From contig JAGAFT010000088.1 in NCBI GenBank assembly GCA_017627975.1, forward strand, positions 1-9,229: DNA of 9,229 nucleotides, written 5' to 3'. Position 1 is the stretch's first letter; each line of letters starts with the position of its first letter. The notes beneath the pieces were generated by a model. The model was not told where the DNA came from, did no database searches, and was given only the letters and a program-made list of their open reading frames with translations. Made by a program: the position numbers and the translations under genes. The DNA comes from Oscillospiraceae bacterium. GTDB taxonomy: Bacteria; Bacillota_A; Clostridia; Oscillospirales; Oscillospiraceae. Below, piece after piece: positions 1 through 6,061 of the stretch.

Positions 1-36
1 CCGACGCCAACACCGACGCCGACCCCGATCCCAACC
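1..36 (+). repeat. Degenerate hexamer repeat encoding the Pro/Thr linker
   Basis: Six degenerate CCNANN-type hexamers in a row encode alternating Pro and Thr/Ile residues. Such linkers typically separate a membrane anchor from extracellular domains. The run touches the window edge, so its full length cannot be seen. Repeats of this kind can change in number by replication slippage. Confidence 0.6.
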
Positions 37-1956
37 GTAGCACTGCAGGAAGGATCTAAGGAGTGGCTGGCAGCGCTCAGAACAGTCGGCAATACGGTAA
101 GTTTCGGACAGTATGAGCAGGACAATGATCTCGAAAACGGTCCGGAGCCGATTGAGTGGATAGTTTTGGATGAACAGGCTGGAAAGAGCCTGTTGCTCAG
201 CAAATATGCTCTGGACTGCCGGCCGTACCAGTCCGGCAATACCGCTCATGTTACATGGGAGAAATCTGAACTCAGAAGCTGGCTGAACTCGGAGTTTTTT
301 GATGCGGCATTTGAGAGAGGGGAGCAGGGACAGGTCGTCAGCACGATGCTGGACAATTATGCCTGCTATCAGCACGGACCCAAGCGTGATAGCATTACCG
401 CACACGCAAAAACGACAGACAGAGTCTTTATCTTGGATTACGATGCAATTTGGAAATTCTTCTCAATTGGTAAAGACAGAGAATGCGTCCCGACAGAATA
501 TGCCGTTGCTCAGGGGGCATTTGTCGATGCGGAAGTCGGCACCTGCTGGTGGTGGATGAGACAGCTCTATACAGGACGGTATGGGAATGGAATTGCATAT
601 CTGGTTGCCTCTAAGGGAAGTGAGACCTGGGGCAATATGGACCTCACCAACAATGCGGTTCGCCCGGCCGTCTGGGTTGACAACACCGGCCTCAGTACGA
701 AAGGATACGAAGTTATCTTCGGACGGTATGAACAGGACAACAATCTTGAAAACGGACCGGAGCCGGTCGAATGGATTGTTCTGGATGCCCAGGATGGGAA
801 GAGCCTGCTGCTCAGCAAGTATGGACTGGATGCAAAGGCATTCAATGAAACGGACAGTGTAGCCTATTGGGATTCCTGCACCTTAAGGAAATGGTTGAAC
901 GGCGCTTTCCTCCAGGATACCTTCTCAAAGAATGAACAGCAAGCGATAATCAGCACGAAAGTGGATAACAGTAAAAAGCAGGGTAATCCTGCATGGGAAA
1001 CAAGCGACAGGGCCAGTACAACGGATGCGACTTTCCTCCCCAGCTATGCAGAGATATCGTCCTATTTTCATAATGACAGTGAACGGCGATGCAAACCTAC
1101 AGCCTTTGCAATTGCAGAAGGTGTCAATCTGAATGGAGAGCATTCATGGTGGTGGACGAGATCGGCCAGTTCTGGGAATTATCTAAATTATGCAGGCACG
1201 ATTTCATCTGAAGGATCTACAAAGACCACAAAAAACGTAAATAGTGCCAAAGGCGCTATCCGTCCGGCAATCTGGGTGGATCAGGAAAAGCTGAGGTTTT
1301 CCTTTGAACAGACCAGACTGTACGATGAAGTGAGCAAAGCGACTCTTGACAGTAATTCACTCATCACATTCGGACGCTATGAGCAGGACAACAACACGGA
1401 GAACGGCGCAGAGCCGATTGAATGGATGCTGCTGGAGACAAATGGAAACAAGGTTCTGCTGCTGAGCAGGTACGTACTGGATTGGAAGCAAATCAAAGAG
1501 AGCGGGAAAAATTATACATGGGAGACCAGCACCCTTCGAAGCTGGTTGAATCAGGAATTCCTTGAAGCTGCGTTCAGCAACCTTGAAAAAAAGTTGATCA
1601 GCAGGAATTATGTGGATAACAGCTACGGTCAGGGAATTCCAGGGATCAATGTCTATGGCGGCGGCAACACGAGCGATTCTTCTTTCATTCTCAGCTATGC
1701 CGAAGCCCAGCGATTCTTCCCGACGGACGAGGACCGTACTGCGATGCAGACGGAATTCGCAAAATCACAGGGAGTGAGCAAGGAAGATTTTTGCAGATGG
1801 TGGCTGCGCTCTCCGGGATGCATTTTCGGGAATAATAACCTGAACGGAGCATGTATGATTAATTCAAATGGAAGGTTTGGAACTTTCGCTACAGCGACTA
1901 CTCTGCAGGGTGTTCGCCCCGCAATCTGGATCGATCTTGACGCGGTTTACAAGTAA
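1..1956 (+). CDS. Partial (5' end missing) protein with Pro/Thr linker and three DUF6273-like domains
   Basis: The reading frame is open from the first base, so the N-terminus lies outside the window. The 651 visible residues start with a PTPTPTPTPIPT linker (1-12), then carry three homologous units at about 35-227, 240-427 and 457-645. Each unit opens with FG(Q/R)YEQDN, then an ENGxEPxEW stretch and an LLLS(K/R)Y segment, has a central Trp cluster (W183-185, W383-385, W600-601), and closes with RPA(V/I)W(V/I)D. This pattern matches my memory of DUF6273, a clostridial domain of unknown function. The Pro/Thr linker suggests the repeats are displayed outside the membrane. An in-frame TTG at 166 lies inside the first repeat and is not a credible start. 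The missing part could be a membrane anchor, a Ser/Thr kinase or more repeats; this is inference. The next gene begins 39 bases downstream, behind a good ribosome site. Sure of the CDS, moderately sure of the family name, function unknown. Confidence 0.88.
   Translation, partial: PTPTPTPTPIPTVALQEGSKEWLAALRTVGNTVSFGQYEQDNDLENGPEPIEWIVLDEQAGKSLLLSKYALDCRPYQSGNTAHVTWEKSELRSWLNSEFFDAAFERGEQGQVVSTMLDNYACYQHGPKRDSITAHAKTTDRVFILDYDAIWKFFSIGKDRECVPTEYAVAQGAFVDAEVGTCWWWMRQLYTGRYGNGIAYLVASKGSETWGNMDLTNNAVRPAVWVDNTGLSTKGYEVIFGRYEQDNNLENGPEPVEWIVLDAQDGKSLLLSKYGLDAKAFNETDSVAYWDSCTLRKWLNGAFLQDTFSKNEQQAIISTKVDNSKKQGNPAWETSDRASTTDATFLPSYAEISSYFHNDSERRCKPTAFAIAEGVNLNGEHSWWWTRSASSGNYLNYAGTISSEGSTKTTKNVNSAKGAIRPAIWVDQEKLRFSFEQTRLYDEVSKATLDSNSLITFGRYEQDNNTENGAEPIEWMLLETNGNKVLLLSRYVLDWKQIKESGKNYTWETSTLRSWLNQEFLEAAFSNLEKKLISRNYVDNSYGQGIPGINVYGGGNTSDSSFILSYAEAQRFFPTDEDRTAMQTEFAKSQGVSKEDFCRWWLRSPGCIFGNNNLNGACMINSNGRFGTFATATTLQGVRPAIWIDLDAVYK
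103..681 (+). repeat. DUF6273-like domain, unit 1 of 3
   Basis: Residues 35-227 of the partial protein. The first 50 or so residues are nearly identical to unit 2 and the matching DNA is also very similar, which suggests a fairly recent duplication. The Trp cluster reads WWWMRQ, lacking the Ser that follows the Arg in the other two units (WWWTRS, WWLRSPG), so this unit has diverged at a conserved site. Confidence 0.75.
718..1281 (+). repeat. DUF6273-like domain, unit 2 of 3
   Basis: Residues 240-427. It starts with FGRYEQDNNLENGPEP, has WWWTRSAS at 383-390 and ends with RPAIWVD. It is followed by a spacer of about 30 residues (QEKLRFSFEQ onward) before unit 3, longer than the 12-residue spacer between units 1 and 2. 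Confidence 0.75.
1369..1935 (+). repeat. DUF6273-like domain, unit 3 of 3
   Basis: Residues 457-645. It is the most divergent at its N-terminal half (ENGAEPIEWMLLETNGNKV) but has the most typical WWLRSPG core at 600-606 and ends with GVRPAIWID, only six residues before the stop codon. The protein therefore ends with a complete domain and no C-terminal anchor. Confidence 0.75.
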
Positions 1957-1980
1957 CACATGGTTCATCTATAGACAACA

Positions 1981-1986
1981 GGAGGT
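1981..1986 (+). promoter_or_regulatory. Ribosome binding site of the FHA gene
   Basis: GGAGGT, preceded by an A, lies 9 bases before the ATG at 1996. It fixes this start and gives the FHA gene its own strong initiation site although it sits in the operon just behind the DUF6273 gene. Confidence 0.8.
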
Positions 1987-1995
1987 AAGAAGACA

Positions 1996-2586
1996 ATGGC
2001 ACAGGCAAGATGCAAAAACGGGCACATCTATGACTCGGATATTTACGGGGATCAGTGCCCCTACTGCGATCACGGAACATCGACCATCTATTTTGACGAT
2101 GCCTACGCAAACGAACCTGGAGGCAATTCCACCATCCGCCCGGATGAGATCAGCAAGACCATGCCCTCGAAGTCGTTTCTGGAAAAGCAGGAAGAGATCG
2201 GCGGAACGATCGGCATTTTCGAGAAACACCAGGGTAAGGATCCCGTGGTAGGCTGGTTGGTATGCGTGAAGGGCCACGATTACGGAAATGATTTCCAGCT
2301 CCGTGCCCGCACTAACCGAATCGGCCGGGGCGGTGAGATGGATATCCGGATCAAGGGTGACGATACCATCACCTCGGACACGCATGCCAAAATTGATTAC
2401 GATGTTCTGAACAACGACTTCTACCTCATTCCGGGGAACAATCGCAACACGATTTATCGGAATAATGCCCCGGTTTACGCTGCCCAGAAGCTGGAGGACT
2501 ATGACACGCTGCGCTTCGGAGAGACCGAACTCTTGTTCGTGTCCTTCTGTAACGACCGCTTCCGCTGGCCGGTTGATAAATCATGA
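1996..2586 (+). CDS. Small FHA-domain protein with Cys-rich, zinc-ribbon-like head
   Basis: A 196-residue protein without signal peptide or membrane segment, so probably cytoplasmic. Residues 6-24 hold C6, H10 and a C21-P-Y-C24 knuckle in the frame CKNGHIYD...CPYC, which resembles a small zinc-binding ribbon. After a variable linker, residues about 86-188 form an FHA domain: the IGRG turn at 109-112, then S127-x2-H130 followed by A (the SxxHA phosphothreonine-binding signature), and asparagines at 156-157 where the family usually has NG. FHA domains bind phosphothreonine peptides, so this is a likely reader or adaptor for Ser/Thr kinase output. The stop overlaps the start of the PP2C gene by four bases (ATGA), implying translational coupling. 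FHA assignment is firm; zinc binding is inferred from the cysteine pattern. Confidence 0.9.
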   Translation: MAQARCKNGHIYDSDIYGDQCPYCDHGTSTIYFDDAYANEPGGNSTIRPDEISKTMPSKSFLEKQEEIGGTIGIFEKHQGKDPVVGWLVCVKGHDYGNDFQLRARTNRIGRGGEMDIRIKGDDTITSDTHAKIDYDVLNNDFYLIPGNNRNTIYRNNAPVYAAQKLEDYDTLRFGETELLFVSFCNDRFRWPVDKS

Positions 2587-3431
2587 ACCTGACATCACTG
2601 TTTACCAGAAAAAAGCAGCAGGTCCCGGATGCAATTTCGCGGACGGCGACCGTGCGCCCGTCCGGTGGAAAAGCGCTGGTCTATGAGGTGGCGAATCTGC
2701 AGGGCATCGGGAATCGGGCACGGCAGGAGGATGCCTTTGCCTTCGGTAACGCCCTGGACCATGAGGCCATTTCTGAGCGCGGTCTGCTGATTGCGGTGGC
2801 GGACGGCATGGGCGGCATGCAGGGCGGCAAGATTGCCAGCGAGACCGCAGTGTCGTCGGTCCTGCGCTCGTTTCAGGATTTCGACATGAAGAAAAGCATC
2901 CCTGATCAGCTGAACAACGCCGTGCTGGAAGCCAGCGGACAGGTCTATGAGAAACTGCATGAAGCCGGCGGAAGCACCATGACGGTGGGTCTGATCTTCG
3001 GGGAGAAACTGTGGTTTTCAAGTGTGGGGGACAGCTTCCTGTTTCTGCTTCGAAACCGCAGGCTTACCAGAATGAACCGAAGTCACAACATCCGAAACCG
3101 TGATTATCTGGATGCGATTCTGATGGGCACGATTGACGCCGAGACGGCGGAACAGGATCCGGAGCGGCGGGCGGTTACACAGTTCCTGGGAATGGAAGAA
3201 CTGGAGGAGGCGGATTTCCTGCGGCGGCCGCTGAAACTGGAGCCGGGAGACGTGCTTCTTTTCTGCTCGGACGGTGTGGGGGAAGTCCTGGATGAATCGG
3301 AACTGACCCAGTGCCTCAGCCATGGGGATCCGGGAGAGATGTGCGAGGCGATGAGCCGCGAAATCAAAGCGAAAAACCTGAAGCTTCAGGATAACTATAC
3401 CGCACTGGTGGTACAGTGCAGACGAGAATGA
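2583..3431 (+). CDS. PP2C-family (PPM) Ser/Thr protein phosphatase, first copy
   Basis: A 282-residue soluble protein. After an extension of about 30 residues rich in basic and polar residues, the PP2C fold shows its metal-binding acids in order: D50 in GNRARQEDAF, D74-G75 in VADGMGG, D230 in CSDGVGEV, and D270-N271 in the final DNYTALVVQC. The GGSTMTVGL and FSSVGDSFLF segments are also typical. It should remove phosphate from Ser/Thr residues using Mn/Mg ions, opposing a Hanks-type kinase. The ATG overlaps the FHA stop codon and has no clear Shine-Dalgarno sequence, so initiation probably depends on coupling to FHA translation, which would keep the two products in balance. Length is a little above the roughly 240-250 residues usual for bacterial PrpC/Stp enzymes because of the N-terminal extension. 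All catalytic residues appear present. Confidence 0.94.
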   Translation: MNLTSLFTRKKQQVPDAISRTATVRPSGGKALVYEVANLQGIGNRARQEDAFAFGNALDHEAISERGLLIAVADGMGGMQGGKIASETAVSSVLRSFQDFDMKKSIPDQLNNAVLEASGQVYEKLHEAGGSTMTVGLIFGEKLWFSSVGDSFLFLLRNRRLTRMNRSHNIRNRDYLDAILMGTIDAETAEQDPERRAVTQFLGMEELEEADFLRRPLKLEPGDVLLFCSDGVGEVLDESELTQCLSHGDPGEMCEAMSREIKAKNLKLQDNYTALVVQCRRE

Positions 3432-3433
3432 AC

Positions 3434-3440
3434 GGAGGAG
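3434..3440 (+). promoter_or_regulatory. Ribosome binding site that sets the protease-FHA start
   Basis: GGAGGAG ends 8 bases before the ATG at 3449. It decides between that start and an in-frame ATG at 3416, which lies inside the preceding phosphatase gene and would put 11 polar residues in front of the signal peptide. Confidence 0.8.
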
Positions 3441-3448
3441 GACAAGAG

Positions 3449-5152
3449 ATGAAAAAACGGACATTATCCTGCCTGCTGGTGCTGGCAATGCTGCTGAGTC
3501 TTTCCGCCTTTGCATCGGCGGAGACACCGACCAACGTGGCCCGAGGCGGCGTTGTACGCCTGGTTGAGTCATTCCTCTCGGACGGGGAAGTCGACAGTGT
3601 GAACCTGAGCACGGGCTTTTTTGTCGGCAAAGAGGGAGACGCTGTCCAATATCTTGTGACCAATTACCACTGCGTCAGCGAATACCTGAAAAACGGGAAG
3701 GGAACCGCTTATGAATACCGTGACGACTATGCGGAAAAACACAGCGGGCAGTATCGTCTGAACGTTTTCTATGATTCGGAGAAAAACGAGGAAGTCTATG
3801 TCGTGGACTCCGATGAGGCACAGGATATCGCGCTGCTGAAGCTGGATCACCCGACCGACGAGCGGATCGCGCTCGCACTCCAGGTACCGGACAACAGCAT
3901 GGTCGGCGACACGATCTATACGGTTGGTTTTCCCGGCGCAGCGGACGATTATATGACCTCTACGAGCAGCTGGGGCCCCGAGGATGCCCTGGTGTCGAAG
4001 GGAACGCTCGGTCGCCTTGTCACCGAGTCCGCTACGGGCACTAAATGGATCCAGTCCTCGGATATGGCCGCCTCCCAGGGAAGTTCCGGCAGTCCGATCC
4101 TGACAGAGGATGGAATGGTAATCGGCGTTGTCTCGCAGACCTCCAAAGATCATGAGCTGTATGTGAATGCGGATATCTCCACGGTCATCGCAATGCTCAA
4201 CAGGAACCACATTGCATTTGACCTTGCAGAGGATCGGATGCAGGAGGAAGAGTCCGCAGCAGTAGAGCCTGCAGCAGAAGAGGCCACAGCCGAAGACGCG
4301 GCAGCGGAAGAAGCTTTAACGGAAGCCCCGGCTGAACCGGAAGCAGCGGAAGAAGCCGCAGGGGAGACAGCGCCCGCGGTTGAAGCGACGGCTGCACCCG
4401 AAGTGGCGGAACCGGCTTCCGGAGAAAAAACCGAAGAAGCGCCTGTGGAGGAAGCTGTGACGGAGACGCCGGAGGCATCCGAGACTCCGACGGCGGAAGC
4501 AGCCGAAGAAAGCACCGAAGCTGAGCCTCAGACAGAAGCGGTAACTGCGGAAACAGCGCAGGAAGAGACGCCGACCGAAGGAGAAACGGCAGAGCCCGAA
4601 GAGCCCGCAGCAGAGGAAGCTCTTGAGGAAGAGCCGGCAGCTTCGACCGGCCTGCCGGTATGGGCTTATGCGGCGATTGCGGCTGCGGTGATTGTCATTG
4701 CGGCGCTGCTGATCGCACAGAACGGAAAGAAAAAGAAAGCCGCAGAGGCCGCGGCAGCCGCCGCAGCCGCCAAGGCAGCGGAAGCGGCAAGAAAAGAAAA
4801 ACCGATACCCTCCCCGGCACCGGAGAAGCCGCTTCGCCCGATGGTGCGCTCGCTGGCGGAACAGCACCGCAATCGCACGGTGCAGCTGGGGGCAGAGCCT
4901 GTGGTGGCCGGAAGAAGCCCGAAATGCAGCATCATCTATCGCGACGACACACCGGGCGTCAGCGGCACGCACTGCAGCGTTGCGTGGGATGCCGCGAAGC
5001 ATACTTTCGTGGTGAAGGATCTCGGCTCCAGCTATGGCACTTACCTGGAAAGCGGAATGCGGCTGGAACCCAATCGGGATTATCTCCTGAAGCCGGGTGA
5101 GAGCGTCTATCTCGGGGACAAGACCAACACGCTCCGGATGGAAGTGGAGTAA
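3449..5152 (+). CDS. Membrane-anchored trypsin-like serine protease with cytoplasmic FHA domain
   Basis: A 567-residue protein. Residues 1-24 are a signal peptide (MKKR, hydrophobic core, ASA cleavage site). Residues about 30-255 are a chymotrypsin/HtrA-type protease with H74 (TNYHCV), D126 (QDIALLKL) and S213 in GSSGSP, so the triad looks intact; no PDZ domain follows. Residues about 264-400 are a strongly acidic Glu/Ala/Thr/Pro linker. Residues 403-423 form one transmembrane helix, followed by KKKK and an Ala-rich helix. Residues about 474-567 are an FHA domain with GR at 488-489, S505-x2-H508 and SSYGTYLESG. Signal peptide plus stop-transfer helix place the protease outside and FHA inside. 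I infer that phosphothreonine binding inside recruits or tunes an extracytoplasmic protease; the substrate is unknown. The gene starts 17 bases after the first phosphatase and ends 4 bases before the second. Domain calls are firm, coupling is inference. Confidence 0.92.
   Translation: MKKRTLSCLLVLAMLLSLSAFASAETPTNVARGGVVRLVESFLSDGEVDSVNLSTGFFVGKEGDAVQYLVTNYHCVSEYLKNGKGTAYEYRDDYAEKHSGQYRLNVFYDSEKNEEVYVVDSDEAQDIALLKLDHPTDERIALALQVPDNSMVGDTIYTVGFPGAADDYMTSTSSWGPEDALVSKGTLGRLVTESATGTKWIQSSDMAASQGSSGSPILTEDGMVIGVVSQTSKDHELYVNADISTVIAMLNRNHIAFDLAEDRMQEEESAAVEPAAEEATAEDAAAEEALTEAPAEPEAAEEAAGETAPAVEATAAPEVAEPASGEKTEEAPVEEAVTETPEASETPTAEAAEESTEAEPQTEAVTAETAQEETPTEGETAEPEEPAAEEALEEEPAASTGLPVWAYAAIAAAVIVIAALLIAQNGKKKKAAEAAAAAAAAKAAEAARKEKPIPSPAPEKPLRPMVRSLAEQHRNRTVQLGAEPVVAGRSPKCSIIYRDDTPGVSGTHCSVAWDAAKHTFVVKDLGSSYGTYLESGMRLEPNRDYLLKPGESVYLGDKTNTLRMEVE
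5146..5149 (+). promoter_or_regulatory. Ribosome binding site of the second PP2C gene
   Basis: GGAG within the last codons of the protease-FHA gene lies 7 bases before the ATG at 5157. It supports that start over an in-frame ATG at 5097, which would add 20 residues unrelated to the PP2C fold and overlap the FHA-coding region. Confidence 0.65.
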
Positions 5153-5156
5153 GCAC

Positions 5157-5879
5157 ATGACCATCGACAGCTACAGCTTCAGTGACATCGGCGGAAGGGA
5201 AGATAACCAGGACGCGCTGGGAATGAAGCTGGACGGAGACAGAGGCATCTTTGTCCTGGCCGATGGCCTGGGGGGACATCAGAACGGCCGCATGGCTTCG
5301 GACTGTGTGGTGAACACCGTGCTGGCCGGCTGGCCGCCGGAGGAAGACGTCCCCTTGACAGAAACCCTCGAAACGAAAATCGGAGAAGCAAATCAGGCCA
5401 TTCTCAACCTGCAGCAGGAGAAAAACTGCAACGCAAAAAGCACGGCTGTTGTGCTGACGGTCAGGGGAGAGACCTCGGCCTGGGCGCATTCCGGAGATTC
5501 GAGACTATACTATCTCCATGACGGGGGGATCGCCGCGCTTACCGAAGACCACAGCGTGGCTTATAAGAAGTACCAGGCGGGAGAGATCACCAAAGAGGAG
5601 ATCGCGACCGACGAGGATCAGTCCTCTCTGCTGCGTGTTCTCGGAAGCACGGCACGCTGGGAACCGACGGTCGATCAGCGGGAAAAGCTGTCGCCGGAAG
5701 ATGCGTTCCTGCTGTGCAGCGACGGCGTATGGGAATATGTCCGGGACGATGAGATCCTGGTGGACTATCTGAAGGCGGCTTCCGCAAAGGAATGGGCGGT
5801 TCTTCTGCTGCTGCGTATTTCCGCCAGAATTCCGAAGAACAACGATAACCTGAGCCTGATTACCGTCATGCTGCAATAG
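5157..5879 (+). CDS. PP2C-family (PPM) Ser/Thr protein phosphatase, second copy
   Basis: A compact 240-residue phosphatase, the usual length for bacterial PrpC/Stp enzymes. The fold begins almost at once (SFSDIGGREDNQDALG, metal ligand D19), continues with D36-G37 in LADGLGGHQNG, has KSTAVVLTV and WAHSGDSRLYYL, then D189 in CSDGVWEYV and D230-N231 in NNDNLSLITV. All metal-binding acids are present. It should dephosphorylate phospho-Ser/Thr proteins in the cytoplasm. It is clearly different in sequence from the first phosphatase of the operon, so this is not a recent tandem copy; the two may act on different substrates, for example the kinase and the FHA partners. It follows the protease-FHA stop by four bases and is probably the last gene of the operon, since a 182-base spacer follows. 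Confidence 0.94.
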   Translation: MTIDSYSFSDIGGREDNQDALGMKLDGDRGIFVLADGLGGHQNGRMASDCVVNTVLAGWPPEEDVPLTETLETKIGEANQAILNLQQEKNCNAKSTAVVLTVRGETSAWAHSGDSRLYYLHDGGIAALTEDHSVAYKKYQAGEITKEEIATDEDQSSLLRVLGSTARWEPTVDQREKLSPEDAFLLCSDGVWEYVRDDEILVDYLKAASAKEWAVLLLLRISARIPKNNDNLSLITVMLQ

Positions 5880-5918
5880 GCCGCTTATAAACGGCAATCG
5901 CCGCAAAATGGCATAATT

Positions 5919-6012
5919 CTGTATCCCTCGCCTGTGACTCGCTAAAAGCCATGTTACACATGGCTGCTCGCGTGCATGGTGCCTGCGGGCGCTCAGCAGG
6001 CGGGGGATACAG
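5919..6012. repeat. 94-base imperfect palindrome with nested hairpins (possible dispersed repeat or regulatory RNA structure)
   Basis: The left arm 5919-5934 (CTGTATCCCTCGCCTG) and right arm 5997-6012 (CAGGCGGGGGATACAG) pair over 16 bp with only one T/G wobble. Inside, AGCCATGT (5947-5954) and ACATGGCT (5958-5965) form a perfect 8-bp hairpin with a 3-base loop, and GCCTGC (5981-5986) can pair with GCAGGC (5996-6001), competing with the outer stem. No T tract follows, so it is not a standard intrinsic terminator. It lies in a non-coding spacer. Possible roles are a MITE/REP-type dispersed palindrome, an mRNA-stabilising end of the operon, or a structured leader. I recognise no named RNA family. 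Confidence 0.7.
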
Positions 6013-6013
6013 G

Positions 6014-6043
6014 TTGACATTTCCGGTTTATCCGGGTTAGGGT
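6014..6043 (+). promoter_or_regulatory. Possible promoter for the Sel1-repeat gene
   Basis: A perfect -35 box TTGACA (6014-6019) starts two bases after the palindrome. The best -10 at usual spacing is TAGGGT (6038-6043, 18-base spacer), which matches TATAAT only at positions 1, 2 and 6. Transcription would start near 6050, leaving a very short leader before the ribosome site. The -35 is convincing, the -10 is weak. Confidence 0.4.
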
Positions 6044-6050
6044 ATCGAAC

Positions 6051-6056
6051 AGGAGG
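6051..6056 (+). promoter_or_regulatory. Ribosome binding site of the Sel1-repeat gene
   Basis: AGGAGG, extended by AG, lies 5 bases before the ATG at 6062. It is a strong, typical Gram-positive site and confirms the start that gives an intact signal peptide. Confidence 0.85.
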
Positions 6057-6061
6057 AGAAA

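Noticed and set aside
3018..4210. Overlapping minus-strand open frames of 184 and 213 codons
   Set aside because: They are antisense to the well-supported PP2C and protease domains, have no good ribosome sites and no recognisable motifs.
4741..4795. GCA/GCC/GCG-rich stretch as a microsatellite
   Set aside because: It is fully explained by the Ala-rich juxtamembrane helix of the protease-FHA protein.
4316..5164. Long open frame of 282 codons on the minus strand
   Set aside because: It lies wholly opposite the protease-FHA gene, over its Glu/Ala-rich linker, where biased codons suppress antisense stops. The product is Arg/Cys/Phe-rich low complexity with no domain.
5919..6012. Palindrome as a known riboswitch, tRNA or intrinsic terminator
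   Set aside because: No cloverleaf, no recognised riboswitch core and no T tract after the right arm, so it is kept only as an unnamed structured element.
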